In this document: positions 35,030 to 44,632 of the stretch, in pieces
How positions within the stretch are numbered: the stretch's first letter is position 1
Layout of the letters: every line of letters starts with the position of its first letter
Source: CBDBEU01 sp965204565
Lineage (GTDB): Bacteria; Pseudomonadota; Alphaproteobacteria; Rhizobiales; TMED25
Length of the DNA: 64,000 nt
NCBI GenBank assembly: GCA_965204565.1
Contig: CBDBEU010000003.1
Coordinates: forward strand, 496,001 to 560,000
Direction: 5' to 3'
The notes under the pieces: model-generated
The model's input: only the letters and a program-made list of their open reading frames with translations
The model's database searches: none
Told to the model about the DNA's origin: nothing
Translations under genes and position numbers: made by a program

Positions 35030-35737
35030 ATGGCCACCATAGCGCTGGTCGACGACGACCGGAACATACTCACATCCGTTAGCATGGCTCTCGAAGCCGA
35101 AGGCTATCGGACCGACACCTATACGGACGGGGCATCTGCTCTGAGCGGGCTTCAGGACCGCCCGCCCGATATTGCCATCGTCGATATCAAGATGCCACGC
35201 ATGGACGGCATGGAGCTTTTGCGCCGATTGCGCCGGAATTCCGACCTGCCCGTCGTTTTTCTCACCTCCAAGGATGAGGAGATCGATGAGCTGTTCGGGC
35301 TCAAGATGGGCGCCGACGATTTCATCCGCAAACCGTTTTCCCGGCGATTGCTGGTGGAACGGGTCAAGGCGGTGCTGCGCCGGGCCCGGCCGCGCGATCT
35401 GCCGGCCGCCGACACCAATGGCGCAACGGCTCTTGAACGCGGCAGGCTGAAGATGGATTCCGAGCGCCGTTCATGCACTTGGGATACCAGACCGGTGACA
35501 TTGACGGTCACCGAGTTCCTGATCCTCGAGGCTCTTGCCCAGCGCCCCGGCGTGGTCAAAAGCAGGGATTCTCTAATGGATGCCGCATATGATGATCAGG
35601 TGTATGTTGACGACCGTACAATTGACAGCCACATCAAGCGGCTGCGCAAGAAGTTCAAGATGATCGACAACGATTTTGACGTGATCGAGACCCTTTATGG
35701 CGTGGGCTACAGGTTCAGGGAAACACATGGGGGCTGA
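35030..35737 (+). CDS. chvI: Response regulator ChvI (OmpR family)
   Basis: 235-residue regulator of acid, envelope and symbiosis/virulence genes in Rhizobiales. The receiver has acidic pocket DDD and phospho-acceptor Asp in VDIKMPRMDG (about residue 52), switch FLTSKD and Lys in FIRKPFSRRLL. The C-terminal winged helix has VTLTVTEFLILEALAQRPG, RTIDSHIKRLRKKF and YGVGYRF. ATG at 35030 follows GAGGGGG. The stop overlaps chvG (TGATG). Confidence 0.93.
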   Translation: MATIALVDDDRNILTSVSMALEAEGYRTDTYTDGASALSGLQDRPPDIAIVDIKMPRMDGMELLRRLRRNSDLPVVFLTSKDEEIDELFGLKMGADDFIRKPFSRRLLVERVKAVLRRARPRDLPAADTNGATALERGRLKMDSERRSCTWDTRPVTLTVTEFLILEALAQRPGVVKSRDSLMDAAYDDQVYVDDRTIDSHIKRLRKKFKMIDNDFDVIETLYGVGYRFRETHGG

Positions 35738-37500
35738 TGGCGGTCGAGGCTGAGCGTTCTGAGGCGGCTGATGACAAAGCCGGCACGGCTGTAAGAAATG
35801 CCCGCGAGCACTGGCGCTGGGCATCGGTTTTCCTTGCCCGAAATTGGTTTTCCTCGCTTACCCATCGCATCATTGTTTTCAATCTCGCCGCGCTTGTCAT
35901 CCTGGTCAGCGGCATTTTGTATCTCAATCAGTTCCGCGCCGGACTTATCGATGCCCGGGTTCAGGGACTGCTGACACAAGGTGAGATCATTGCCGGTGCG
36001 ATCGCCGCTTCGGCGACCATCGATACCGAGTCGGTAATGATCGATCCCGACCGGCTGCTTGAGCTGCAGACCGGTGAGGCGGTCTCGCCGCTTGAGGATC
36101 AGATCAACTCGCTCGATTTTCCGATCAATCCCGAACGCGCCGCCCCCATCCTGAGAAAACTGATATCGCCGACCCGCACCCGTGCGCGCCTTTACGACCG
36201 GGAAGGAACCCTGGTTGTCGACTCGCGCAATCTGTTCGCCAGCGGTCAGATCCTGCGCTACGACCTGCCGCCGCTGCGTGAAGAAGAGCCTTTCGTGATC
36301 GAAACCTTGTGGCGCAGCCTTCGCGCCTCCGTGCGCCGTGGTGACCTTCCCGCCTACCGTGAACTGCCGCCCGATGAAGGCAGGAGCTATACCGAGGTGG
36401 CGGGCGCGCTGACCGGCGCGAAGACGTCGCTGGTGCGCGTCAATGAGAAGGGCGAGCTGATTGTCATTGTCGCCGTTCCGGTGCAGCGCTTTCGCGCCGT
36501 TCTGGGCGCGCTGGTGCTGTCGACGCAAGGGGGCGATATCGATGGCATTGTCAGCGCCGAGCGCTGGGCGATCTTCCGTGTGTTTTTGGTCGCTGCCGGT
36601 GTCACTGTGCTGTTGTCGCTGTTGCTGGCAAGCACCATCGGCGAACCGGTGCGCCGTCTTGCGGCCGCGGTCGAGCGTGTGCGCAAGGGTGTGGATGCGC
36701 GCCAGGAAATCCCCGATTTCACCGCCCGGCGCGACGAAATCGGGCATCTGTCAGGCGCGCTGCGCGATATGACAAAGGCGCTTTATGACCGCATGGACGC
36801 GATTGAACGCTTTGCCGCCGATGTGGCGCATGAGTTGAAAAATCCGCTGACGTCCCTGCGCAGCGCTACCGAAACGCTCCCCGTTGCCCGCACCGCCGAA
36901 GATCGTGAACGGCTGATTGAAATCGTCCAGGCCGATGTGCGCCGGCTGGATCGTCTGATCAGCGACATATCAGCCGCCTCCAGGCTGGATGCGGAGCTTT
37001 TACGCCAGGAGACCGGGCCGGTCGATCTTCTGCAATTGCTGTCGGCGGTGGTCTCGGTGGCCGACAGCGCCGCCAACGGCCCGCGCGTGGTGCTTGAGAC
37101 CGACAATGAAGCCGATGGCTACAGGATCATCGGACATGATTTGAGGCTGGGCCAGGTGGCGCACAATCTGATCGACAATGCTGTCTCCTTTTCCCCGCCC
37201 GGCGGTGTGGTGCGGGTGTCGCTTTCGCGTGACGGCGGCCTTGTCCGCTTTTGCGTGGAGGATGACGGGCCGGGAATTTCGCCCGATGTTCAGCAGCGTA
37301 TCTTCGAGCGCTTCTATACCGATCGCCCGGGCACTGAATCCTTCGGCCAGAACTCCGGCCTTGGTCTGTCGATCGCCAGGCAGATCATCGAAGCCCATGG
37401 CGGCATTGTCAGCGCCTCCAATCGTTTTGACCCTGACGGCAGTGTTGCCGGTGCGCATTTTGAAGTCGTTCTGCCGGCAGGCCGGCCTCGACGACAATGA
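35737..37500 (+). CDS. chvG: Sensor histidine kinase ChvG/ExoS
   Basis: 587 residues. TM1 (IIVFNLAALVILVSGILYL) and TM2 (about residue 285-305, VFLVAAGVTVLLSLLLAST) enclose a periplasmic sensor of about 230 residues that in relatives is controlled by the inhibitor ExoR. HAMP follows, then the H-box FAADVAHELKNPLTSLRSA, N-box HNLIDNAVSFSPPGG, G1 EDDGPGIS and G2 NSGLGLSIARQI. Overlap with chvI by one base and with hprK by four (ATGA) indicates a coupled operon. Confidence 0.93.
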   Translation: MAVEAERSEAADDKAGTAVRNAREHWRWASVFLARNWFSSLTHRIIVFNLAALVILVSGILYLNQFRAGLIDARVQGLLTQGEIIAGAIAASATIDTESVMIDPDRLLELQTGEAVSPLEDQINSLDFPINPERAAPILRKLISPTRTRARLYDREGTLVVDSRNLFASGQILRYDLPPLREEEPFVIETLWRSLRASVRRGDLPAYRELPPDEGRSYTEVAGALTGAKTSLVRVNEKGELIVIVAVPVQRFRAVLGALVLSTQGGDIDGIVSAERWAIFRVFLVAAGVTVLLSLLLASTIGEPVRRLAAAVERVRKGVDARQEIPDFTARRDEIGHLSGALRDMTKALYDRMDAIERFAADVAHELKNPLTSLRSATETLPVARTAEDRERLIEIVQADVRRLDRLISDISAASRLDAELLRQETGPVDLLQLLSAVVSVADSAANGPRVVLETDNEADGYRIIGHDLRLGQVAHNLIDNAVSFSPPGGVVRVSLSRDGGLVRFCVEDDGPGISPDVQQRIFERFYTDRPGTESFGQNSGLGLSIARQIIEAHGGIVSASNRFDPDGSVAGAHFEVVLPAGRPRRQ

Positions 37501-37976
37501 CGGATTGCTCAACACGCCTGCATGCGAGTTGTGTTTCGCTCGCTGGAGCCGGGCTCCTGATCCGCGGTCCTTCAGCGAGCGGAAAATCGAACATGGCTCT
37601 CCGCCTCATCGATGAAGGTGCGATCCTGGTGTCCGACGATCAGACTATCATTGAGGCGGCCGGCGGCGAGTTGCGCGCAAGCGCACCGGCGGCCATTGCC
37701 GGTATGCTGGAAGTGCGCGGACTGGGCATCGTTGAGCTTGACTATGTGCCGGTTCAGCGGCTCGACCTGATTGTCGACCTGGCAGCGGTCGGCACAATCG
37801 AGCGATTGCCCGAGCCATCGGAGCTCACCGACACGCTGTGCGATCGTGCCGTCGACCGCATCTTTGCCGATGCCTCATGCGCCGATGCAACGGCGCGAAT
37901 TCGCCTTGCCCTGAAGTTGTCCACGGCTCGGCTGGCCCGCATGTTTGATCCTCTCGTCTCATTGCACGAACGATGA
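37497..37976 (+). CDS. hprK: HPr kinase/phosphorylase, short alphaproteobacterial form
   Basis: 159 residues containing only the catalytic P-loop domain: Walker A RGPSASGKSNMALRLI (about 23), SDDQTII, and VRGLGIVEL that corresponds to the family signature region. The N-terminal domain of Firmicutes HprK is absent, as usual for alphaproteobacteria. It phosphorylates HPr on Ser and, with the PTS proteins downstream, likely links carbon state to ChvGI output. Start overlaps the chvG stop. Confidence 0.9.
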   Translation: MTDCSTRLHASCVSLAGAGLLIRGPSASGKSNMALRLIDEGAILVSDDQTIIEAAGGELRASAPAAIAGMLEVRGLGIVELDYVPVQRLDLIVDLAAVGTIERLPEPSELTDTLCDRAVDRIFADASCADATARIRLALKLSTARLARMFDPLVSLHER

Positions 37977-38038
37977 TAGACAGGTTTTCCTTTTCACCCA
38001 TTGGGGGTGCTCCCCGTTCACTGCTACAAAGGTCTTTG

Positions 38039-38449
38039 ATGATCGGTCTCGTCCTTGTGACCCATGGTCAGTTAGCCGTTGAATTTCGCGCAGCGTTGGA
38101 GCATGTGGTCGGTCCTCAGGAAGCGGTCGAAACAATCTCCATCGGCCCTGACGACAATATGGAGCAGCGCCGCAAGGATATTCTGGCGGCGGTCAGTCGG
38201 GTTGATTCCGGCTCCGGCGTGACGGTGCTCACAGACATGTTCGGCGGCACGCCGTCCAATCTGGCAATCTCAATCATGGAACGGTGCCATGTCGAAGTGA
38301 TTGCCGGTGTCAATCTGCCGATGCTGATCAAGCTTTCGAGCAAGCGTGCGGATTGCGACCTGGAAGCCCTGGTCGCCGCCGCCCAGGATGCCGGGCGCAA
38401 ATACATCTCCGTCGCAAGCCACGTCCTGTCCTGTAAGGATTGCCCCTGA
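38039..38449 (+). CDS. PTS EIIA-mannose-type protein
   Basis: 136 residues of the PTS fructose/mannose EIIA fold: MIGLVLVTHGQLAVEF with active-site His at position 9, GPDDN, VTVLTDMFGGTPSNLA and VIAGVNLPML. No membrane EIIC/IID gene is nearby, so this is the regulatory PTS branch typical of alphaproteobacteria. ATG at 38039 is preferred. The frame is open from 37973, which overlaps the hprK stop. Confidence 0.9.
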   Translation: MIGLVLVTHGQLAVEFRAALEHVVGPQEAVETISIGPDDNMEQRRKDILAAVSRVDSGSGVTVLTDMFGGTPSNLAISIMERCHVEVIAGVNLPMLIKLSSKRADCDLEALVAAAQDAGRKYISVASHVLSCKDCP

Positions 38450-38736
38450 GCGGCCCGCAGACACCGCAGAGCGTGAGCGCGAAAGTGGTGATCTGCAACG
38501 AGCGCGGACTCCATGCCCGTGCTTCCGCCAGGTTCGTTCGATGCGCCGAAGAATTTTCCAGTGACATTACCGTCGCTCGCAATGGCGAAAGCGTCAGTGG
38601 CACCTCGATCATGGGGCTGATGATGCTGGCAGCGGGGCCCGGTTCGCAGATTGAAATTTCAGCCGTTGGCGCCGATGCCCCCGAGGCGCTGTCGGCGCTG
38701 CGGGCACTGGTCGAATGCGGTTTCGATGAAAGCTGA
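38440..38736 (+). CDS. ptsH: Phosphocarrier protein HPr
   Basis: Up to 98 residues with His-phosphorylation site ERGLHARASARFV and the regulatory-Ser segment SVSGTSIMGLMMLAAGPG, target of HPr kinase. A TTG at 38440 overlaps the EIIA stop by ten bases. A GTG at 38473 would give an 87-residue protein, nearer the usual HPr length. The start is therefore uncertain. Ends the chvI-chvG-hprK-EIIA-HPr run. Confidence 0.9.
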   Translation: MPLSGPQTPQSVSAKVVICNERGLHARASARFVRCAEEFSSDITVARNGESVSGTSIMGLMMLAAGPGSQIEISAVGADAPEALSALRALVECGFDES

Positions 38737-38876
38737 GACCGTCAGCCGGCTGTTGAGCCCCCCGGAAGCCTGTCCTGACGGTGCTCTGAGGTATGACCTG
38801 CAATCTCGATTGACGGCGCTGGCTTGACCACATGAAGCGCGGTCTCAAAACCGTTGTGCTGTAGAACCTGCCTGCA

Positions 38877-38896
38877 ATATAACGAAATCTTTATAT
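38877..38896. promoter_or_regulatory. Candidate SAM-cycle regulator operator upstream of ahcY
   Basis: ATATAACG-AAAT-CTTTATAT is an 8-bp inverted repeat with one mismatch, 96 bases before the ahcY ATG in a GC-rich genome. I recall near-identical ATATAAAG/CTTTATAT palindromes described for ArsR-family regulators of S-adenosylhomocysteine metabolism genes in proteobacteria. Assigning it to that regulator is inference. No SAH riboswitch structure was evident in the same 255-base interval. Confidence 0.5.
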
Positions 38897-38991
38897 CGTA
38901 TTGCTCATCTGCGCCACGCTTGCTAGACAGCACCTGCCGGCATGCCTCAATCGCCGGAGTATTCAGCACCGATGCCAAAAGCGGAGACATT

Positions 38992-40392
38992 ATGAGCACG
39001 GCTCAAAACCACCATGTTGCAGATATCGGCCTGGCCGATTGGGGGCGCAGGGAGATCGCCATCGCCGAGACCGAAATGCCGGGGTTGATGGCTTTGCGCG
39101 AGGAATTCGGTACATCAGAGCCTCTCGCCGGTACACGCATTGCCGGCTGCCTGCACATGACAATCCAGACGGCGGTTCTGATCGAAACACTCACCGCTCT
39201 AGGCGCCGATATCCGCTGGGCATCATGCAATATCTTTTCAACTCAGGATCACGCCGCCGCAGCCATCGCTGCTGCGGGCACACCGGTCTTTGCCTTTAAA
39301 GGTGAGAGCCTGGATGAATATTGGGATTTCGTCGACCGCATCTTTCAGTGGGGCGAGGGTGCCAACGCCAATATGATTCTCGACGATGGCGGCGATGCGA
39401 CCATGTATCTGATCATCGGCGCGCGCGCCGAGCAGGATGCTTCCGCGATCGCCGACCCTTCCAATGAGGAAGAGACGGTGATGTTTGCGCAAATTGCCAG
39501 GCGCATAAAGGCCTCGCCCGGCTGGTTTGCCCAGGCGTTATCCGAGATCCGCGGCGTTTCGGAGGAGACCACCACCGGCGTCAATCGGCTCTATCAAATG
39601 CAGGGGCAAAACGGGCTTCCCTTCCCGGCAATCAACGTCAACGACTCCGTCACCAAGTCGAAATTCGACAATCTCTACGGCTGCCGCGAGAGCCTGGTAG
39701 ATGGCATTCGCCGCGCCACCGACATCATGCTTGCCGGCAAGGTCGCGGTGGTCGCCGGCTATGGCGATGTCGGCAAGGGATCGGCGGAATCGCTTCGTGC
39801 CTCGGGTGCGCGGGTGATGGTCACCGAAATTGATCCCATTTGCGCCCTTCAGGCAGCGCTGGAGGGCTATGAAGTGGTGACCATGGATGCGGCCGCTTCT
39901 CAGGGCGATGTTTTCGTTTCCGCAACCGGCAACAAGGACATCATCACCCTCGACCACATGCGCCGGATGAAGGACCGGGCGATCCTGTGCAATATCGGCC
40001 ATTTCGATTCCGAGATTCAGATCGCGGCCTTGCAAAATCTGAAATGGCACAACGTCAAGCCGCAGGTTGATGAGGTCGAGTTTGCCGACGGCAGGCGGAT
40101 TATCGTGCTTGCCGAGGGGCGGCTTGTGAATCTCGGCTGTGCCATGGGTCATCCGAGCTTTGTGATGAGTGCTTCGTTCACCAATCAGGTGCTGGCACAG
40201 ATCGAGCTGTGGCAGAATGGCGCTCAATATGGCCGCGAGGTTCACGTCCTGCCCAAGCATCTGGACGAAAAGGTTGCCCGTCTTCACCTTGCCAGGCTTG
40301 GCGTGGAATTGACGCGGCTCAGCGACGAACAGGCTGACTATATCGGCATTCCGGCCGACGGCCCCTACAAGCCGGACCACTATCGCTACTGA
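38992..40392 (+). CDS. ahcY: Adenosylhomocysteinase
   Basis: 466 residues; hydrolyses S-adenosylhomocysteine to adenosine and homocysteine, keeping methylation reactions going. Visible motifs are GCLHMTIQTAVLIETL, SCNIFSTQDHAAAAIA, NVNDSVTKSKFDNLYGCRES, NAD-binding VAGYGDVGKGSAESLR, NIGHFDSEIQ and the C-terminal DGPYKPDHYRY. ATG at 38992 with GGAGA upstream; an in-frame extension upstream is not conserved. Confidence 0.96.
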   Translation: MSTAQNHHVADIGLADWGRREIAIAETEMPGLMALREEFGTSEPLAGTRIAGCLHMTIQTAVLIETLTALGADIRWASCNIFSTQDHAAAAIAAAGTPVFAFKGESLDEYWDFVDRIFQWGEGANANMILDDGGDATMYLIIGARAEQDASAIADPSNEEETVMFAQIARRIKASPGWFAQALSEIRGVSEETTTGVNRLYQMQGQNGLPFPAINVNDSVTKSKFDNLYGCRESLVDGIRRATDIMLAGKVAVVAGYGDVGKGSAESLRASGARVMVTEIDPICALQAALEGYEVVTMDAAASQGDVFVSATGNKDIITLDHMRRMKDRAILCNIGHFDSEIQIAALQNLKWHNVKPQVDEVEFADGRRIIVLAEGRLVNLGCAMGHPSFVMSASFTNQVLAQIELWQNGAQYGREVHVLPKHLDEKVARLHLARLGVELTRLSDEQADYIGIPADGPYKPDHYRY

Positions 40393-40499
40393 GGCGGCCA
40401 GATCCAGCGGTGGAGAGCTGGCAGACCGGCTTTGTCGGTGCCGCCTCGCTCGCCTATACTGGCGCCGTTGTAAGGCGAATCAGGAGTTTCCGGTCGGGC

Positions 40500-43076
40500 A
40501 TGAACCGAGCCTCGGCTGAATCCGCGCTCGCAGCGCGCCTGCGTGTACCGCCGCGATGCCTGGTCATCGCCGCGCTGGTTGTTCTGCCTGCGCGCGTGGC
40601 CAATGCTGCTGAGGCCGAAGGTGGCGGCCTGTTTCACCCATTGGTTTCGCTTCTGGTCAATGCCGGTTCCGGACCGCGCGAAGCCCTTGCTCTTGGACTG
40701 GTAGCGGCGGCTCTCATCATCGCACTTGCCGCCATCGCGGTGATGGTCTGGTCCATTCGCTCCGCATGGTCGCGCGGGTCAAAACACCGTTCCAGAATCA
40801 GATCGCTCGAATGCGAACTTGCCGAAGTGAAAGGCGCCGTAGAGGCCGAGCCGCAGATCGTTTTTCGCTGGCAGGGTGCCGGCGACCCCGAACCGGTGAT
40901 AACTGGCACTCTGCCGGAGGCGTTGGGTGTGCCGGGCGGGGCGGAAAAGCTGAAGGATTTTTCATCCTGGCTGGAGCGCACCAGTGCCGCCGCACTTGTC
41001 GATGCGCAGACCGAGCTGAGAAGTCTTGGCAAGGGCTTCAATCTGTTTGCCGCCACGCAAACAGGCATGCGGCTGAGCGTGGAAGGTTTCGCAAGCGCCG
41101 GTGCTGCGAATTTGAGGATCCGTGAATTGCAGGGATCCGGTCTCGAAGCGCTGATCGATGCCGAACGACACACCGTGCTTGAACAGGAGCTGGCGAGCCT
41201 CAAGGCCGTACTTGCCGAGATGCCGGTGCTCACCTGGATCAGGGGGTGTGAGGGTAGGCTGCGATGGGTCAATGACGCTTATGCCGAGGCGGTCGAGGCC
41301 AAAGATGCACGCAGCGCAATAGCTGATGGGCTTGAACTGATCCCGCCGGATGCCCGCGCCAGGCTCCAGGAAGAGACATCGCGCGGCACGATTGCTCGCC
41401 GGCGCATCCATGCCGTCGCTCAGGGTGAGCGGCGCGCCTTCAATGTCATTGCGGTTCCCTCCGTCCTCGGTGATGCCGGGATTGCGGTGGATGTGACCGA
41501 AGCCGATCGTTTGTCCGATCAACTCGACCGCCAGGTTGCGGCCCATGCTCGCACCCTCGATCAACTGGCCACCGCAGTTGCCATTTTCGGTCCCGATCAG
41601 CAGCTCAACTTCTATAACGCCGCCTATGTCGGCCTGTGGGGTCTGGAGGAAAACTGGCTTTCCCAGTCCCCCAGGGACGGTGAAATTCTCGATCAGCTGC
41701 GCGACCGCGGCCGATTGCCCGAACAGGCTGACTACCGGTCGTGGCGTCAGGGGCGGCTTTCGATCTACACCGCGCTTGAGGCGGTCGAGGATTGGTGGCA
41801 TCTGCCCGATGGCCAAAGCCTTCGAGTGGTTGTCGTGCCCCATCCGTTGGGCGGCGTCACCCATCTTTACGAAAACGTCACCGAGCGGATTGCGCTCGCC
41901 AGCCGCTACAATGCGCTGTTCTCGGTGCAGCGCGAAACGCTCGACAATCTTCACGAAGGTGTTGCGCTGTTCGGTTCTGATGGACGACTGAAACTGTTCA
42001 ATCCATCCTTTGCCCGGATCTGGAATCTCGACCATACCGAACTGGAAAACGAACCGCATATGGATGCGGTGATCGAAGCGTGCCGCAGGATGACCGCCGG
42101 CAGCACTCACTGGAACAGGTTGCGGGCAAGTGTGTCCGCGTTTGGTGGCGAGCGTGAGAGCACCTCTGGCCGGATCGAGCGTCCCGACAGATCGGTGGTC
42201 GACTATGCAAGTGTGCCCCTGCCCGATGGCGCGACATTGTTCACTTATGTCGATGTCACCGATTCATGGCGAATTGAGCAGGCGCTTCGCGAGCGCAATG
42301 AGGCACTGCTTGCCGCCGACCGGCTGAAGACCGCCTTCATCAGCCATGTTTCATACGAACTGCGCGCCCCGCTCACCAATATCATTGGATTTGCTGATTT
42401 GCTGGCCACCCAGTCCTTTGGGCCAATTAATGAAAAGCAAGGTGAATATGTCGGCTACATCCAGCGTTCGAGCCAAAAATTGCACAAGTTGATTGACGAC
42501 ATTCTCGATCTTGCGACCATCGATGCCGGTGTTATGGAGCTCGATTCCTCCAATGTCGATATTGGCGAGACTTTGCGCGCCACTGGCGCACTCCTGTCCG
42601 ATCGCATCGAAAATGCAGGACTGACACTGGACTACGACGTGCCGGGAAACATCGGTTCGGTGATGGCCGACGAGACACGCGTAAAACAGATCCTGTTCAA
42701 TCTCCTGACCAATGCGATTGGTTTCTCGCCGTCGGGCACCGCCATCACCATTGGTGCGCGGCGCACACCGGAGGTAGTCGAAATCTGGGTCACCGACCGG
42801 GGACCGGGAATAGCGCCGGAGATGCGCGAGCGCGTGTTCGAGCGTTTTGAAACACATACTGACGGCTCCAGTCACCGTGGGTCGGGTCTGGGTCTTTCGG
42901 TGGTCGGGAGTTTCGTTGAACTGCATGGCGGCACGGTGGGCATCGAGTCTGAACCGGGTGAGGGAACCACGGTGCGTTTCAGCCTGCCGGCGGTATTGTC
43001 TGCCGGGATTGGACAAGAGGACGAAGATGGCACCGCGACGCTGGTTGCCCTTGACCCGACCGTGCCGTCGCATTGA
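40500..43076 (+). CDS. divL: DivL-type PAS kinase with tyrosine in the H-box
   Basis: 858 residues. Signal/TM region at the N-terminus (second TM around LALGLVAAALIIALAAIAVM), several PAS-like sections and a histidine-kinase core. The phospho-acceptor box reads FISHVSYELRAPLTNIIGF, with Tyr at residue 619 where His is normal, the hallmark of DivL. N-box LFNLLTNAIGFSPSG, G1 DRGPGIAPEM and G2 GSGLGLSVV are intact. In Caulobacter DivL steers CckA-CtrA cell-cycle signalling, and divL also lies beside tsaE there. Start ATG 40500. Confidence 0.88.
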   Translation: MNRASAESALAARLRVPPRCLVIAALVVLPARVANAAEAEGGGLFHPLVSLLVNAGSGPREALALGLVAAALIIALAAIAVMVWSIRSAWSRGSKHRSRIRSLECELAEVKGAVEAEPQIVFRWQGAGDPEPVITGTLPEALGVPGGAEKLKDFSSWLERTSAAALVDAQTELRSLGKGFNLFAATQTGMRLSVEGFASAGAANLRIRELQGSGLEALIDAERHTVLEQELASLKAVLAEMPVLTWIRGCEGRLRWVNDAYAEAVEAKDARSAIADGLELIPPDARARLQEETSRGTIARRRIHAVAQGERRAFNVIAVPSVLGDAGIAVDVTEADRLSDQLDRQVAAHARTLDQLATAVAIFGPDQQLNFYNAAYVGLWGLEENWLSQSPRDGEILDQLRDRGRLPEQADYRSWRQGRLSIYTALEAVEDWWHLPDGQSLRVVVVPHPLGGVTHLYENVTERIALASRYNALFSVQRETLDNLHEGVALFGSDGRLKLFNPSFARIWNLDHTELENEPHMDAVIEACRRMTAGSTHWNRLRASVSAFGGERESTSGRIERPDRSVVDYASVPLPDGATLFTYVDVTDSWRIEQALRERNEALLAADRLKTAFISHVSYELRAPLTNIIGFADLLATQSFGPINEKQGEYVGYIQRSSQKLHKLIDDILDLATIDAGVMELDSSNVDIGETLRATGALLSDRIENAGLTLDYDVPGNIGSVMADETRVKQILFNLLTNAIGFSPSGTAITIGARRTPEVVEIWVTDRGPGIAPEMRERVFERFETHTDGSSHRGSGLGLSVVGSFVELHGGTVGIESEPGEGTTVRFSLPAVLSAGIGQEDEDGTATLVALDPTVPSH

Positions 43077-43084
43077 GTCAAAAC

Positions 43085-44623
43085 ATGCCGTTTTCGACAA
43101 AGCGCACGCTCGGATCGCCCGAGATCACAGGTGAGCTCGGTGCCGAGATCGCGCTGTGGCTGCGTCCCGGGGATTTCATCGCGCTCACCGGTCCTCTGGG
43201 TGCGGGCAAGACGGTGCTGGCGCGCGCCGTTATTTCCGCTCTCGGGCCATCTCCCGAAGAGGTGCCAAGTCCGAGCTTTACTCTGGTTCAGCACTATCCC
43301 GACCTGCGGCTGACTGCCACCCATTTCGATCTGTACCGCATCAGTGAACAAGGCGAACTCGATGAATTAGGCATCGAAGACGCACTGGAGGCCGGCATGG
43401 TGCTCGTCGAATGGGCTGATCGGTTTGAATCTGCGCTGCCTTCTGACCGTCTCGAAATAGCGCTCGAAGATATTTCACCTGATATGCGCGAAGCGACGCT
43501 GACCGGCCATGGTGGGTGGGATGCGCGTCTGCGTCGATCTGTCGATCTCGCGGCCTTTATCGACGGTGCCGGGTGGGCGCATGCGCGCCGCCAATGGCTC
43601 AAGGGAGACGCCTCGACACGCGCTTATGAGCGTCTTGTCGATCCTGCTTCCGGCCAGAGCGCGCTGGTGATGAATGCGCCGCGCGGGCCTGATGGCCCGC
43701 CGGTACGCGATGGGCTGTCTTATAGTCGCATCGCTCATCTGGCCGAGGATGTGAATGCCTTTGTCGCCGTCGACCGCCATCTTCTGGCGCTGGAGTTGTC
43801 CGCGCCACAGATTCTGGCTGCCGACACCGGGCGCGGGTTTTTACTGATCGAAGATCTGGGCGATTGCCTCTATGGCGATCTGATTGCATCCCATAGCGAT
43901 CTCTCCGCCCCTTATGAGGCCGCCGTGAACGCGCTATGCCGGGTCCATGCTGTTCCGCCGCCGGATCAATTCGCCATTGGTGATAACAAAATGCATCCGC
44001 TGTCACGCTATGATCCGGCCGCCATGCTGATCGAGGTTGAACTGCTGCTTGACTGGGCCTGGCCTGCCTGGAAGGGTGCGCCGTGCCCGGACAATGTACA
44101 CATGGCCTATCGCGATCTGTGGGGTGAAGCCCTGGCGGCACTTGACGGACCTTATGTTCTGACCTTGCGCGATTTTCACTCACCCAATCTCATCTGGTTG
44201 CCGGAGCGCCCGGGTGCCGCCCGCGCCGGGTTGATCGACTTTCAGGATGCGGTCATCGGCCATCCTGCCTATGACCTTGTGTCGTTGGCCCAGGATGCAC
44301 GCATCGATTTGCCTGCCGGATTGGAGCGCTTCATTCTGGACCATTGGCTGGCTCACCGGCCGGCCCATGTTGCAACGGTATCACAACACCGGCTCGCAGC
44401 CGACTATGCGCTTCTTGGTGCCCAGCGCGCCGCCAAGATTGCCGGCATTTTCAACCGCCTCGCATTGCGCGATGCAAAGCCCGCCTATCTCGCCCATTTG
44501 CCGCGGGTGTTGGGGTATCTGCGCGCCAATCTTGCTCATCCGCGCTTGGCGCCGATTGCTGCCTGGTTTGACGAGCATCTTGATCTTGAGGCCGAAATCG
44601 GTCGGTATGCCGCCATCGCCTGA
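43085..44623 (+). CDS. tsaE-amgK: TsaE-AmgK fusion: tRNA t6A ATPase plus MurNAc/GlcNAc anomeric kinase-like domain
   Basis: About 512 residues. Residues 1-150 are TsaE (P-loop LTGPLGAGKTVLARAV, then PSPSFTLVQHY and YRISEQGELDELGIED), needed for t6A37 tRNA modification. Residues 165-510 are an aminoglycoside-phosphotransferase-fold kinase (FLLIEDLGDCLYGDL, LRDFHSPNLIWLPE, GLIDFQDAVIGHPAYDL). Next to murU this is most likely AmgK of the cell-wall recycling bypass. An in-frame TTG at 43073 inside divL is an alternative start. Confidence 0.88.
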   Translation: MPFSTKRTLGSPEITGELGAEIALWLRPGDFIALTGPLGAGKTVLARAVISALGPSPEEVPSPSFTLVQHYPDLRLTATHFDLYRISEQGELDELGIEDALEAGMVLVEWADRFESALPSDRLEIALEDISPDMREATLTGHGGWDARLRRSVDLAAFIDGAGWAHARRQWLKGDASTRAYERLVDPASGQSALVMNAPRGPDGPPVRDGLSYSRIAHLAEDVNAFVAVDRHLLALELSAPQILAADTGRGFLLIEDLGDCLYGDLIASHSDLSAPYEAAVNALCRVHAVPPPDQFAIGDNKMHPLSRYDPAAMLIEVELLLDWAWPAWKGAPCPDNVHMAYRDLWGEALAALDGPYVLTLRDFHSPNLIWLPERPGAARAGLIDFQDAVIGHPAYDLVSLAQDARIDLPAGLERFILDHWLAHRPAHVATVSQHRLAADYALLGAQRAAKIAGIFNRLALRDAKPAYLAHLPRVLGYLRANLAHPRLAPIAAWFDEHLDLEAEIGRYAAIA

Positions 44624-44632
44624 GGGATCACC

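Noticed and set aside
38737..38991. SAH riboswitch before ahcY
   Set aside because: I could not find the conserved pseudoknot elements; only the AT-rich palindrome stands out.
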